From positions 5,576 through 11,311 of the forward strand of contig JAFKKQ010000308.1 in NCBI GenBank assembly GCA_017304505.1: a stretch of DNA of 5,736 bases. The letters are read 5' to 3'. Shown here one piece after another: positions 1-5,736 of the stretch. Position 1 is the first letter of the stretch; the number at the start of each line of letters is the position of its first letter. This stretch comes from Hyphomicrobiales bacterium (GTDB lineage Bacteria > Pseudomonadota > Alphaproteobacteria > Rhizobiales > Xanthobacteraceae). A model generated the notes under the pieces. The model saw only the letters and a list, made by a program, of their open reading frames with translations. It did no database searches and was not told the origin of the DNA. Both the position numbers and the translations under genes were made by a program.

Positions 1-574
1 GGATGTTAGGCCCGTGCACTGGGTGACCGCCGAGCAATTCCGCTTCGACCGAGGTAATGACGCCGCCACCCCCGCCGACAAAGGCCATGCGGATCGGCGC
101 ATCCTTGCCGCCCAGCGCCTTCCAGTTCGTAATCTCACCGGTCAGGATCTTCTTGATCTGATCCATCGAGGCTTTGCGAACAGGGTTCGAGGGATGGACG
201 ACAAAAGCGACGCGCGTATTCGAAATCTCGAATGCCCGCAGACGATCGTAATCAAGCCCAGGCAGGGATTTCTTCAGTTTGGCGATTTCGATCCCGAGCG
301 GAGCCGAGGTCATCGCCATATCGGCGCGACCTTCCATCAGGGCGATGAGGCCCAACATCGTTCTGTTGGGGATGACAGTGAGTTGCTGGCCGGACTTGGC
401 TTCGATTTCCGCCTGATAGGGTTCCATAACGCGACGGTTGAAGGTGGTCGCGCCCTGTAGGATCAGCGGGTCCGCGGCGGCCTGCAGCACCGATCCTGTC
501 ATGGACAGCACGGTGAGTGCGCCCAGCAGCGTGCGGGGAATCTGCCTTCCGCACGTTCTCCCGAATGCGATCAT
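1..574 (-). CDS. PstS-like periplasmic phosphate/anion-binding protein, N-terminal part (cut by window edge)
   Basis: The frame runs from an ATG at 574 off the left edge and gives 191 residues; the C-terminus is outside the window. A basic start (RTCGRQIPR) and hydrophobic stretch (LLGALTVLSM) form a signal peptide with probable cleavage near residue 34 (LQAAA/DP). There is no lipobox cysteine, so a soluble periplasmic protein is expected. The mature part matches the PstS-like solute-binding family (PBP_like_2 type): QGATTF at 40-45 in the anion-binding N-terminal loop, GRADMAMTSAPL at about 82-93, and the family signature ILTGEITNWKALGG at 143-156 followed by a glycine-rich loop. An AAGGGG ribosome site at 580-585, 5 nt from the ATG, supports the start. 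Family members capture phosphate or related oxyanions for an ABC importer or for sensing; no transporter gene is visible here, so the ligand is inferred. The antisense reading frames across this stretch show no family features. Confidence 0.88.
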   Translation of the reverse strand, partial: MIAFGRTCGRQIPRTLLGALTVLSMTGSVLQAAADPLILQGATTFNRRVMEPYQAEIEAKSGQQLTVIPNRTMLGLIALMEGRADMAMTSAPLGIEIAKLKKSLPGLDYDRLRAFEISNTRVAFVVHPSNPVRKASMDQIKKILTGEITNWKALGGKDAPIRMAFVGGGGGVITSVEAELLGGHPVHGPNI

Positions 575-644
575 CAAATCCCCTTGCCGGCTTTCGCCCG
601 CCACGCCTCCGGCGACCGAGGCACGGACAACCTGTTGCATCCAA

Positions 645-667
645 AAGTAACAGCCTCGCCGTTACTT
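645..667. promoter_or_regulatory. Inverted repeat AAGTAAC-N9-GTTACTT upstream of the PstS-like gene
   Basis: Perfect 7-bp arms AAGTAAC (645-651) and GTTACTT (661-667) are separated by 9 bp, centred about 80 bp before the ATG at 574. The 23-bp dyad is the right size and distance for a dimeric repressor or activator site in the PstS-like gene's promoter. No convincing -35/-10 pair could be fixed for that gene. The rest of 575-790 holds no credible gene, only a further AT-rich stretch (741-783) with a small dyad AAAATC-GA-GATTTT at 770-783. The operator role is inferred from symmetry and position only. Confidence 0.3.
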
Positions 668-790
668 CCGACCTAAAGGCCCTCCGGCGCTGCCGCTCGT
701 TCCGATCACGGTGAATCGCGCATTAAGGGACAGTCGCGTTCCATCAAAAAATTGGATCGAAAACGCTTCAAAATCGAGATTTTCAACCCG

Positions 791-835
791 CTGTCACAAC
801 ACTGTTGCGAGGCTGTCACACAGCCTCGCTAGGAT
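791..835 (+). promoter_or_regulatory. Putative Pho-box promoter reading rightwards
   Basis: Three half-sites start exactly 11 bp apart: CTGTCAC (791-797), CTGTTGC (802-808) and CTGTCAC (813-819), each pair separated by 4 bp. This is the geometry of PhoB sites (7-bp repeats of CTGTCAT with 4-bp spacers). The outer sites match that consensus at 6 of 7 positions and the middle at 4 of 7. A -10-like TAGGAT follows at 830-835 after a 10-bp gap, as in PhoB-activated promoters where the Pho box replaces the -35. Transcription would start near 842 and lead into the small ORF at 870. An alternative -35 (TTGCGA, 805-810) would leave a 19-bp spacer. A 10-bp-arm palindrome (807-829) overlaps the site, so another regulator could bind instead. 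The repeats point away from the PstS-like gene. Confidence 0.45.
807..829. repeat. Perfect 23-bp palindrome within the promoter core
   Basis: The arm GCGAGGCTGT (807-816) and its exact complement ACAGCCTCGC (820-829) flank a 3-bp CAC spacer. The palindrome ends directly against the TAGGAT -10-like hexamer and covers the last half-site of the Pho-box array. A bound dimer here would block the polymerase, so an operator is the natural reading. A transcription terminator is less likely because no T-run follows on either strand. The arm ACAGCCTCGC recurs exactly at 650-659, inside the inverted repeat behind the PstS-like gene. Confidence 0.45.
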
Positions 836-869
836 ACGGCCACTGAGTGCAACCTTGAGAAGAATACGA

Positions 870-959
870 ATGACGTTCGCAATGGTGCGCATCGGCTGGC
901 CCAACACCGCCACGCTCCTGGCCTTGGCGGTCACGCCGCTCGTGGCGGCGATGTGGTGA
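870..959 (+). CDS. 29-residue hydrophobic micropeptide (putative)
   Basis: ATG at 870 to TGA at 957-959 encodes a peptide beginning MTFAMVRIGWPNTA and ending LAVTPLVAAMW. Residues 1-13 carry one arginine; residues 14-28 (ATLLALAVTPLVAAM) form one short hydrophobic helix, consistent with a single-pass inner-membrane peptide. A GAGAAG ribosome site lies at 857-862, 7 nt before the ATG. A promoter-like element ends at 835 and two hairpins follow the stop, so the ORF sits alone in a compact transcription unit of about 160 nt. I cannot assign it to a characterised family. If the Pho-box reading is right, it would be made under phosphate limitation. The alternative is that the transcript is a non-coding small RNA and the ORF is chance; the ORF is too short for codon statistics to decide. 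Confidence 0.45.
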   Translation: MTFAMVRIGWPNTATLLALAVTPLVAAMW

Positions 960-974
960 TGACGCGCGCGTCAT
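959..974. repeat. 16-bp perfect palindrome abutting the small ORF stop codon
   Basis: ATGACGCGCGCGTCAT is an exact palindrome whose first base is the last base of the TGA stop codon. As RNA it could fold into a 6-bp stem with a CGCG loop; as DNA it could be a dimer-binding site. It is the first of two hairpin-forming sequences in tandem, the second at 982-1003. Confidence 0.5.
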
Positions 975-981
975 AACGGCA

Positions 982-1003
982 GACGCCGCCCGAAGGCGGC
1001 GTC
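982..1003. terminator. Probable bidirectional terminator hairpin
   Basis: A perfect 9-bp GC-rich stem, GACGCCGCC (982-990) and GGCGGCGTC (995-1003), closes a CGAA tetraloop. It lies 22 bp after the stop of the plus-strand small ORF and 57 bp after the stop of the minus-strand fusion gene, so it sits between convergent transcripts and could end both. No T-run follows on either strand, so efficient intrinsic termination is not assured; the hairpin may instead protect 3' ends. Confidence 0.55.
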
Positions 1004-1060
1004 CGGTCGTGATCCGTGGCCCGCGTCGGCGAAACAGGCGCCGAGCGTGAGACGAGAGTT

Positions 1061-4000
1061 TCAGGCGGCCGCGACCTCTCCCGCCTCGGCTCCCTCCACG
1101 ACCACCTCGATCTTGCCATCGAGATGGAGGCGCAACCGGCTGCCGTCGACGATGCGGCCGATCCCCTCGGTGCCGACGATCATCGCGACATCGTATTCGC
1201 GCGCAAGGATTGCCGGATGGCTGAGCCAGCCGCCGACCTCGCTGACGAAGCCGCCGGCGCGCGAGAAGTAGGGCAGCCACGCCGGATTGATCATCGCCGC
1301 TACGATGATGTCGCCGTCCTGGAACCCCACCATTGCATTGCCGGTTTCCGCATCGTCCTCCGAGATCACGCGGGCGCGCGCCTCGATGACCTTGCTGCCG
1401 GACACGCGCGTCCCACGAATGGCATCCGAAGCGCCGCCGGCCCCGCCGGCGTCGCCCGCCGACGCTGCTTCGAGATCATGCGCCGTGAGCAGCGAAGGCA
1501 GAGAAGGCGACTTACGCAGGCGCAGGGCCTCCTCGTGGCGTACCTGGGCAAGCGCTCGCAAGTCCGGCGCGGTCGATCCGCTCAAGGTGAGCAGTTCGTC
1601 GAAGCGCAGATAGAACGCACGGCCTTCGAGGCCGAAGCGCCGGTCGAGCGTCAACACGGCACGGCGCAACGTCGCCATCTCGAACAGCGAGTGGTGCTTG
1701 GCATCCTCCTTGAGCGTCTGGAAGCGCCGCGCGATGTCGATCAGCCTGGCCTGCGATTTGCTGAGCGCCAGCGTATCCTGATAGGCGGGCCGCCCGGCCT
1801 GCACGCGGCCCGCGATCATGCGGTTGAGCGTGCCAAGGTCTTCGGCATACCGCGGCTCGGCCAGCTCATAGTCGAGTACGGCGCGGTGGCCGAAGTTCTT
1901 GAGCAACAGCCAGCGGCGGCTCTTGTTGGACGCCGCCGTCGGCTCCGCAATCGCACGGGCCTCATAGGTTTCCGGGATGTTCCCCAAGAGGCTCGACGGA
2001 TCGATACCGCCGGCCGAAAGGACACTCCGGGCACGCTCGAGATAGAACCCCGCGGCGATGTTGATCACGTCCACGGACACATGGGTGTCGTAGGCGAAGC
2101 GTTCGTACAGGCGCTTGATCTCGGCGACCAGTTCGTCGGTCGACAGCTTCTCGAAGTCGACCGCATTCATCACGCGGCTCTCGTCGAGGAACCGCGGCAG
2201 GAAGTGCTCGCGGAAGTCGCTCTCGATGCGGTCGGCACCGCGCAGCAGGCGGCGGGCCGCCAGCGGGCTGATGACCAGCGCACGCGATTGCTCCTCGCGC
2301 TTGTCGACATAGAGGCGGCCGAGGATCGTGACCAGATAGGTCGAGCCATCGTCGACGCGATAGGTGAGACCCAGTTCGCGCGCCGCCATATCGACGCTGC
2401 CGCCGGCCGCCCATAACGTTTCCATCAGGGACAGCGACAGCGGCGTCGGCCTCGGCAGCATCTCCGACAGTTCGTTCTTGCCGAAGATCAACTGATCGGG
2501 CGCCGCACCCTTGGCGAGGGTGACGACACGCGCGAGGTCGTTCTGCATCGAGGCCATGTCGGCATCGCCGGCCACCGGGCGGGTGATGTCGCGGCTTTGT
2601 ACGAGATAGAAATGCCCGTCGCGGTAGGTCCACTCCATATCCTGCGGGCCGCCAAACAGCCGCTCGGCCTCGTCGCCCAGCGCCAGCAGCGGACCCAGAT
2701 CGATCGGAGCCGTGGCCTCGCCGAACGGCTTCTTGGTGACCCGGCCGAAGCGGTAGCTGCTCGGGCGGACCACGCCCGACACCAGGTTTTCCGCCGTTCC
2801 CTCCACCATTTCGACCATGACGAGGCCGCCGGCCGAAGGATTCCGGGTGAACAGCACGCCGGAATATTCAGCCTCGACCATGCACTGAACCAGGACATTG
2901 CCGGCGCCGGCCGAGAGGCCGTAGCTCGACACCCGCGCCGCCTCGAACGACGCCTGGACGCGGGCTATCGCCGCCTCCAATCCGGCCCGGTCGACGTCGA
3001 TGACCGACTCGAACACGCCGGCAAAGCTGTGGTTGGCGCCATCCTCGGAGCTGCCGGAGCTGCGCACCGCGAGCTTGACGTTGCCAAGACGCTCCCAGAT
3101 CCAGCCAAGCTCGCGATGGCGCGTGGCTGCGGGCTCGCCGGCAAAGCGCGTGAGGAACGCCGGTGTCAGCACGACGCCGTCGGGGACCGGCATCCCGGCT
3201 GCGCGCATGCGGGCGAGCCGGTATGCCTTGTTGCCGCAGTTCTCCAGCCGCGACACTTCCTCAAGCGGAACGATGCCCTCCGGCGTTCCGCGGCGGCGCC
3301 ACGCCCGCCAAGCCTGCGCGAGCTGCCCGGTGACCCACAGCCGCTGGAGCACCAGCAACACCGCGCTGGTGACCAGGTAAATGTCGGCGCCGGCGCTCAG
3401 GAACGCGCCGATCGCCGTCAGCAGCGGGAACGCAATGAGCCAGATCGCAATACGCTTCGTCCGCGTGGTCGCAAACGCGAGGTCGACGTAAGCCGTAATG
3501 GCTACGCCGAACACGATCGGCAGAATCAGCCACGGGTCGCGATCCGCAAGACGTTCCACCCACGGCAAACCCGCGCTGCTTGCCACCGCGAGATCCTGGA
3601 CCGCAAGCAGCGCCACCGCCATGATCGGCAGGAACAGCATGGCAATCAGATTGCGGCCGGGCGTGATGCCGTGGCGCTTATAGAAGGCGCGGATCGCGCG
3701 CGACTTGCGGGCGGGATCGTCCTTCAAGCGCTGCTTGATGTCGTCCATCTCCGCCGATGCCTCGCGCGCACTGATCTGGTCGCGCTCGGCTTTGACGCCG
3801 AACGGCAGGACCATCAGGCGCGACAGGCCGGCCAGCAGGATGATCGTCAGGATCAGGCCGATGTAATCGGCGACGTGCGACAGTGCGCCGGCGAGCGCCT
3901 CTCCGCCTCGGGCAAAGTAGCCCTTGTGCGCTTCCGCGAGCCACGCCTTGATGTAGGGGCGCGGCTGGCTCTTGGTGAAGTACTCCCACGGCACCGTATA

Positions 4001-5029
4001 GCGGCCGCGATAATCATAGCCGAGGCGCGTGAACTCAAGTCCGAGCACTTCACCGAAGAAACAACTCCGACGGTCGTAGCACGGCACGACGATCGGCTTC
4101 TTCGGCAATTGGGAGAGTTTCGCCTTGAGCTGATCGCTCGGCGTCGGCCGCACCGGAATGTTGATCGCATTCGGCAGGTGTCCGCTTGCGAACTCGCCGG
4201 GATAACGCGGGTCGACGAACACCACCCCTTCCTTTTCGACTAGGCGATGAACGTCGGGCGTGTCGAGCAGCACGCTTTGATTGGGATAACTCGGCAGCGC
4301 GCGCAGATCCTCCAGCGTGCGGGCGCGCAGGCCGGTCAGCGGCCGCTTCTCCACCAGCCACTTCTCAAGGCCGCCGACCAGAAAGCGGCAGTCGATGCCC
4401 ATCTTGGCCAGGGCCTGACAGGTTTCGTAGCTGCGGTTGCCGTTATGGCAATAAAGGATCGCCGTCTTGCCGGCGAAATCGATATGGGACGACTTGATGT
4501 CGGGAAACCGAACGGTCTTGGCATCCGGCATGGTTCCCATTTCGGTCTCGGCCGACTCGCGAATGTCGAGCAGGAAGGTGTCCTTGCGCTCGCCGTGCGC
4601 CTTGGCCTCAAGCAGCTTTTCCAGTTCTCCGCTGCTGATTCCGAGCGGGCTGCGCTGCTGATCGCCGTAGCTCGCCTCCTTCAAAGTCGGATCGAGGCTT
4701 TTGCCATCAACCGTCGGCATCGGGCGGATCAACGCGCCTTCGAGCCGCGCCTGGCGCGCATTGGTGTCGGTCACATATTGGTAAATGTTGATGCCGATTG
4801 AGACGGTGAGCAGCACGAACATGCCGAAGGCGGCACCGCCGCCCAGAACGGCCGATGCCAGCGCGAACAGTTGCGAAATGCTGACGAACGATCCCACCAC
4901 CAGTTCCGGCGATGGAATGGCGTAGGCCCGCCCCGCTTCCGCGAGGCAGAGCATGAATGCACCGAATGTGGAGGTGGCGATAAAAGCCACAGCACCGGCG
5001 AAGCACCGAACGCAACTGACAGGACGCAT
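1061..5029 (-). CDS. Membrane fusion protein: two rhodaneses, YidC-like core, ATP-grasp and phosphohistidine swivel domains
   Basis: This 1322-residue protein runs from an ATG at 5029 to a TGA at 1061-1063; a TTG at 5062 in the same frame is less likely. Residues 1-37 form a signal peptide or anchor (cut possible after RAYA), and about 45-86 are hydrophobic. Rhodanese 1 (about 129-229) has a complete CHNGNRS loop, with C194 and R199. Rhodanese 2 (about 252-354) has CYDRRSC (C317, C323), a shifted arginine. Residues about 386-579 match the YidC/Oxa1 core: five helices, the conserved arginine R404 in SRLMVLP, and a charged loop ending YKRHGITP. Residues 589-817 are a PPDK N-terminal ATP-grasp: GNKAYRL, AVRSSGSSEDG, GVLFTRNP, and DMEW followed by LVQSRDIT. 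NELSEMLPRPTPLS (852-865) opens a rifampin-phosphotransferase-like middle region. After a Gly/Ala linker (about 1187-1205), GGWLSHPAILAREY carries the expected phosphohistidine H1271. The PEP/pyruvate barrel of PEP synthase is absent. The family matches are strong; the acceptor and pathway are unknown. Confidence 0.9.
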   Translation of the reverse strand: MRPVSCVRCFAGAVAFIATSTFGAFMLCLAEAGRAYAIPSPELVVGSFVSISQLFALASAVLGGGAAFGMFVLLTVSIGINIYQYVTDTNARQARLEGALIRPMPTVDGKSLDPTLKEASYGDQQRSPLGISSGELEKLLEAKAHGERKDTFLLDIRESAETEMGTMPDAKTVRFPDIKSSHIDFAGKTAILYCHNGNRSYETCQALAKMGIDCRFLVGGLEKWLVEKRPLTGLRARTLEDLRALPSYPNQSVLLDTPDVHRLVEKEGVVFVDPRYPGEFASGHLPNAINIPVRPTPSDQLKAKLSQLPKKPIVVPCYDRRSCFFGEVLGLEFTRLGYDYRGRYTVPWEYFTKSQPRPYIKAWLAEAHKGYFARGGEALAGALSHVADYIGLILTIILLAGLSRLMVLPFGVKAERDQISAREASAEMDDIKQRLKDDPARKSRAIRAFYKRHGITPGRNLIAMLFLPIMAVALLAVQDLAVASSAGLPWVERLADRDPWLILPIVFGVAITAYVDLAFATTRTKRIAIWLIAFPLLTAIGAFLSAGADIYLVTSAVLLVLQRLWVTGQLAQAWRAWRRRGTPEGIVPLEEVSRLENCGNKAYRLARMRAAGMPVPDGVVLTPAFLTRFAGEPAATRHRELGWIWERLGNVKLAVRSSGSSEDGANHSFAGVFESVIDVDRAGLEAAIARVQASFEAARVSSYGLSAGAGNVLVQCMVEAEYSGVLFTRNPSAGGLVMVEMVEGTAENLVSGVVRPSSYRFGRVTKKPFGEATAPIDLGPLLALGDEAERLFGGPQDMEWTYRDGHFYLVQSRDITRPVAGDADMASMQNDLARVVTLAKGAAPDQLIFGKNELSEMLPRPTPLSLSLMETLWAAGGSVDMAARELGLTYRVDDGSTYLVTILGRLYVDKREEQSRALVISPLAARRLLRGADRIESDFREHFLPRFLDESRVMNAVDFEKLSTDELVAEIKRLYERFAYDTHVSVDVINIAAGFYLERARSVLSAGGIDPSSLLGNIPETYEARAIAEPTAASNKSRRWLLLKNFGHRAVLDYELAEPRYAEDLGTLNRMIAGRVQAGRPAYQDTLALSKSQARLIDIARRFQTLKEDAKHHSLFEMATLRRAVLTLDRRFGLEGRAFYLRFDELLTLSGSTAPDLRALAQVRHEEALRLRKSPSLPSLLTAHDLEAASAGDAGGAGGASDAIRGTRVSGSKVIEARARVISEDDAETGNAMVGFQDGDIIVAAMINPAWLPYFSRAGGFVSEVGGWLSHPAILAREYDVAMIVGTEGIGRIVDGSRLRLHLDGKIEVVVEGAEAGEVAAA

Positions 5030-5038
5030 GAACTCAAA

Positions 5039-5043
5039 TCCTC
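5039..5043 (-). promoter_or_regulatory. Ribosome binding site fixing the fusion gene start
   Basis: GAGGA on the minus strand lies 9 nt before the ATG at 5029. It chooses this ATG over the in-frame TTG at 5062, which would add 11 residues (LITSIRGFEF) ahead of an otherwise well-formed basic signal-peptide start, MRPVSCVRC. Confidence 0.7.
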
Positions 5044-5187
5044 GGATTGAAGTGATCAACAAACCGGATTGAGTGGCTGGCAGGAGCGCTGTTCGGGGGC
5101 GTGTGGCCGATCGAGGCCCTCAAGCGCGTAAGCAGCATTTCGCGCAAATTTCCGTCCGCCGTTGAACGTGACCCCAGTCCCTCGAAG

Positions 5188-5308
5188 GTTAAATTAACAA
5201 TTTGGTAGTAATCGTTAAACGCCATTTACTTTTCTGGGTTAATGAACGTTTACCATTCATGGTTAACGCATCGTAACCGCTGGCGCGGCGCGGTCGATAA
5301 ATGGTTAA
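5188..5308 (-). promoter_or_regulatory. AT-rich regulatory island with GTTAA/TTAACCAT motifs (CtrA-like) upstream of the fusion gene
   Basis: GTTAA occurs on the plus strand at 5188, 5214, 5238, 5262 and 5304; three of these are exactly 24 bp apart. ATGGTTAA, which is TTAACCAT on the minus strand, occurs at 5259-5266 and 5301-5308. TTAA-N7-TTAC at 5239-5253 is one base from the TTAA-N7-TTAA consensus. A 10-bp-arm inverted repeat with one mismatch (5247-5256 and 5259-5268), and the dyad GTTAA-A-TTAAC (5188-5198) lie within it. TTAA-N7-TTAA and TTAACCAT are described for the alphaproteobacterial cell-cycle regulator CtrA. A weak minus-strand promoter could be TTTAAC (5214-5219), 17 bp, then TAATTT (5191-5196), giving a leader of about 155 nt. 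The remainder of 5030-5446 holds no gene I can support. Confidence 0.45.
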
Positions 5309-5446
5309 TGTGGCGCCATTCGTTCCAAACGATGGCCCGACGCAGTGCTGCGGCTGGAAATGATGGAGAGCACCGGCCAGTTGCGGGCGTACTCCCCCCG
5401 CAAAGCGCGGTCATGCTTCCAAACGGTTCGATAAGATGCCGCGCGT

Positions 5447-5736
5447 CTACGCCTTGCCGGGCACATCACGAGGCGGCAGGCCGCTATAGCTCCAGATCAG
5501 GTGTCGCGGGATCGGCCCTTTGCTGCGCACACCCGACTGCATTTCCTCGAATGCATGAGCGAGCGCGCCGACCGACCGCGACAGCACGAACAGTCCGCGA
5601 CAGAGCGGCGGCGGAAAGCCAAGCTCGGCATAGACCACGCCGGTGGCGCCATCGACGTTCATCGGGATCGGGTGGCCGTCCTTCTCCCCGAGCCGCGCCT
5701 CGATGAGGCGGGCAATCGCGGCATAGCGGCCGTCGA
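5447..5736 (-). CDS. Citrate-synthase-family protein, probably citryl-CoA lyase, C-terminal part (cut by window edge)
   Basis: The frame enters at the right edge and ends at a TAG (5447-5449), leaving 95 C-terminal residues. Residues matching the citrate synthase fold are PMNVDGATGVVYAELGFPP, whose aspartate sits where the catalytic Asp of citrate synthase lies; FVLSRSVGALAHAFEE, whose arginine aligns with the citrate-binding Arg of the ARTVG motif; and GPIPRHLIWSYSGLPPRDV, with the final substrate-binding arginine. The NVDGA and GPIPR wording fits bacterial citryl-CoA lyase-type members rather than housekeeping GltA. Such enzymes cleave citryl-CoA to acetyl-CoA and oxaloacetate, or act on related acyl-CoA substrates; they are cytoplasmic. 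The missing N-terminus prevents a firm choice between lyase and synthase. The gene shares the strand of the fusion gene but lies 417 bp upstream of it, and no clear terminator is seen after it. Confidence 0.85.
   Translation of the reverse strand, partial: DGRYAAIARLIEARLGEKDGHPIPMNVDGATGVVYAELGFPPPLCRGLFVLSRSVGALAHAFEEMQSGVRSKGPIPRHLIWSYSGLPPRDVPGKA

Noticed and set aside
252..644. Minus-strand 130-codon frame over the PstS-like gene
   Set aside because: It is out of frame with the PstS-like protein, whose signal peptide and family signature are convincing. The alternative product is Arg/Gly-rich with no features.
1016..2416. Long plus-strand open frame (466 codons) opposite the fusion gene
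   Set aside because: It is antisense to clearly recognisable ATP-grasp and swivel domains. Its product is rich in Arg, Ala, Asp and His with no family motif, typical of stop-free antisense frames in GC-rich DNA.
2597..4243. Long plus-strand open frame (548 codons) opposite the YidC-like and rhodanese region
   Set aside because: It has the same antisense composition artefact (low-complexity, charged, no hydrophobic core), whereas the minus-strand frame has conserved motifs throughout.
5030..5062. TTG start at 5062 for the fusion protein
   Set aside because: The ATG at 5029 has a GAGGA site 9 nt upstream and begins a normal basic signal-peptide start; the TTG would add a tail lacking any such support.
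5396..5410. Weak hairpin downstream of the citryl-CoA lyase stop
   Set aside because: Its stem is only about 4 bp (CCGC/GCGG) with no T-run, too weak to call a terminator.
5242..5706. Plus-strand open frame of 154 codons
   Set aside because: It runs antisense through the recognisable citryl-CoA lyase C-terminus. The product is Arg/Ser/Ala-rich without motifs, and its start lies within the regulatory island.

Overview
The window looks like chromosomal DNA from a high-GC alphaproteobacterium, most likely of the Hyphomicrobiales (Bradyrhizobium/Rhodopseudomonas type). This rests on GC-rich coding DNA, AT-rich promoter islands, TTAACCAT/GTTAA motifs and the style of the proteins. The genus assignment is an inference, not a measurement.

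Layout, left to right. Positions 1-574 (minus strand) carry the N-terminal 191 residues of a secreted PstS-like phosphate/anion-binding protein, cut by the left edge. Positions 575-869 are non-coding. They hold an inverted repeat behind the PstS-like gene and a promoter reading rightwards: three CTGT half-sites repeat every 11 bp (Pho-box geometry), followed 10 bp later by a -10-like hexamer. That promoter points at a 29-codon hydrophobic small ORF (870-959, plus), which is followed by two hairpins (959-974 and 982-1003). Together these look like a short, possibly PhoB-controlled transcript encoding a membrane micropeptide.

Positions 1061-5029 (minus) hold the centrepiece, one continuous 1322-residue reading frame. 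In order it has an N-terminal signal/anchor and hydrophobic segment, two rhodanese domains, a five-helix YidC/Oxa1-like membrane core, an ATP-grasp (PPDK N-terminal type) domain, a long rifampin-phosphotransferase-like middle region, a Gly/Ala linker, and a phosphohistidine swivel domain. I know of no described system with this combination. It suggests a membrane-embedded protein that couples sulfur/redox chemistry to an ATP-dependent phosphotransfer module, but its substrate cannot be told from the sequence.

Positions 5030-5446 are non-coding upstream DNA for this gene. They contain an AT-rich island (about 5188-5308) with five GTTAA elements, including two exact TTAACCAT motifs on the minus strand and a near-match to TTAA-N7-TTAA. 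These resemble binding sites of the cell-cycle regulator CtrA. Positions 5447-5736 (minus) hold the C-terminal end of a citrate-synthase-family protein, best matched to citryl-CoA lyase, cut by the right edge. It is on the same strand as the fusion gene, but the roughly 420-bp gap with its own regulatory island argues against a simple operon.
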